A DNA stretch of 5,136 nt from JBFLVN01 sp040758475 (GTDB lineage: Bacteria; JAGRBM01): the NCBI GenBank assembly GCA_040758475.1, contig JBFLVN010000263.1, forward strand, positions 1 to 5,136. Reading direction: 5' to 3'. Shown in pieces: positions 4,935-5,136 of the stretch. Every line of letters begins with the position of its first letter. The first letter of the stretch is position 1. A program made the position numbers and the translations under genes. The notes below the pieces were generated by a model that had not been told where the DNA came from, did no database searches, and was given only the letters and a program-made list of their open reading frames with translations.

Positions 4935-5136
4935 TTACAGGGAGGAATCGCGCAAGGTTTCTAGCTGAACCCCCGCGCTGTTCAGGAATCCCGCCAGCAT
5001 TTCGTAGTGGCCGATGAGGAGGCTCAGTTCGATGAGCTGCGGTTCGCTGTAATGGGTGGCGAGGGTCTTCCAGGTGGCGTTGCTGATGAACCGGTCCCGG
5101 TGGATTTCATCGCAAGCCGCGAGAAGGGCCTTCTGG
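4935..5136 (-). CDS. Carboxymuconolactone decarboxylase/AhpD-like protein, C-terminal part (cut by window edge)
   Basis: The last 66 codons of a minus-strand gene are present, ending in TAA at 4937-4935; the frame starts at base 5135. The visible sequence runs through CDEIHRDRFISNATWKTLA and then HYSEPQLIELSLLIGHYEML, ending in AGFLNSAGVQLET plus a short tail. I recognise this as the C-terminal helix pattern of carboxymuconolactone-decarboxylase-family proteins, in particular the HRDRFIS-ATW-L and EPQLIEL-IGHYEM blocks. The family includes gamma-carboxymuconolactone decarboxylases and AhpD-type thiol peroxidase partners. The region that would carry any CxxC redox pair or other active-site residues lies outside the window, so the activity cannot be decided. 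It is the first visible gene of the operon, and the promoter is presumably further upstream. Family call is fairly firm from this fragment; specific function is unknown. Confidence 0.8.
   Translation of the reverse strand, partial: QKALLAACDEIHRDRFISNATWKTLATHYSEPQLIELSLLIGHYEMLAGFLNSAGVQLETLRDSSL

Noticed and set aside
4394..5017. 207-residue + strand frame over the kinase 5' end and the gap
   Set aside because: It is antisense to the kinase N-lobe and the CMD-like C-terminus, both supported by motifs; no similarity is seen in it.

Overview
The window is a gene-dense, GC-rich stretch (about 60% by eye) of a bacterial chromosome, with about 99% of bases in protein genes or in short gaps between co-directional genes. 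The gene set (chromate-transporter family protein, acyl-CoA dehydrogenase, APH-like phosphotransferase, AhpD/CMD-like protein) suggests an aerobic or facultative, probably Gram-negative bacterium with large fatty-acid-catabolism capacity, in the broad proteobacterial/deltaproteobacterial range or an uncultured relative. No marker gene fixes the taxon. I see no tRNA, rRNA, CRISPR array, insertion sequence or phage gene.

Layout: the left quarter (1-1262, + strand) is a two-domain chromate transporter, chrA, whose first few codons lie outside the window. Everything else reads leftward from the minus strand as an apparent five-gene operon. In transcription order it holds: the C-terminal end of a carboxymuconolactone-decarboxylase-like protein (5136-4935, cut by the window edge); an aminoglycoside-phosphotransferase-fold kinase (4852-3779); a small zinc-ribbon membrane protein of the DUF983 family (3766-3398); an acyl-CoA dehydrogenase of the ACAD10/ACAD11 type (3375-2152); and a stand-alone 2-oxoacid-dehydrogenase E2-type acyltransferase catalytic domain (2099-1263). 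Gaps are 82, 12, 22 and 52 bases. The operon meets chrA tail to tail with no base between the stop codons (TGATCA).

How the genes may work together: the kinase and the dehydrogenase match the two halves of human ACAD11 (and the C-terminal part of ACAD10), here encoded as separate genes two positions apart. In that family the kinase phosphorylates the 4-hydroxyl of a 4-hydroxyacyl-CoA and the dehydrogenase domain then removes the phosphate, which lets the chain enter beta-oxidation. Pseudomonas putida uses a comparable split pair (LvaA/LvaC) for levulinate. The likely theme is therefore catabolism of hydroxylated or otherwise blocked acyl-CoAs. The roles of the DUF983 protein, the lone E2 domain and the CMD-like protein in this setting are not established and are the most open part of the window.

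At the RNA level, three of the four intra-operon junctions carry a perfect or near-perfect inverted repeat next to, or containing, the start signals of the downstream gene. Two of them have 9-bp stems ending at or close to the ribosome-binding site.
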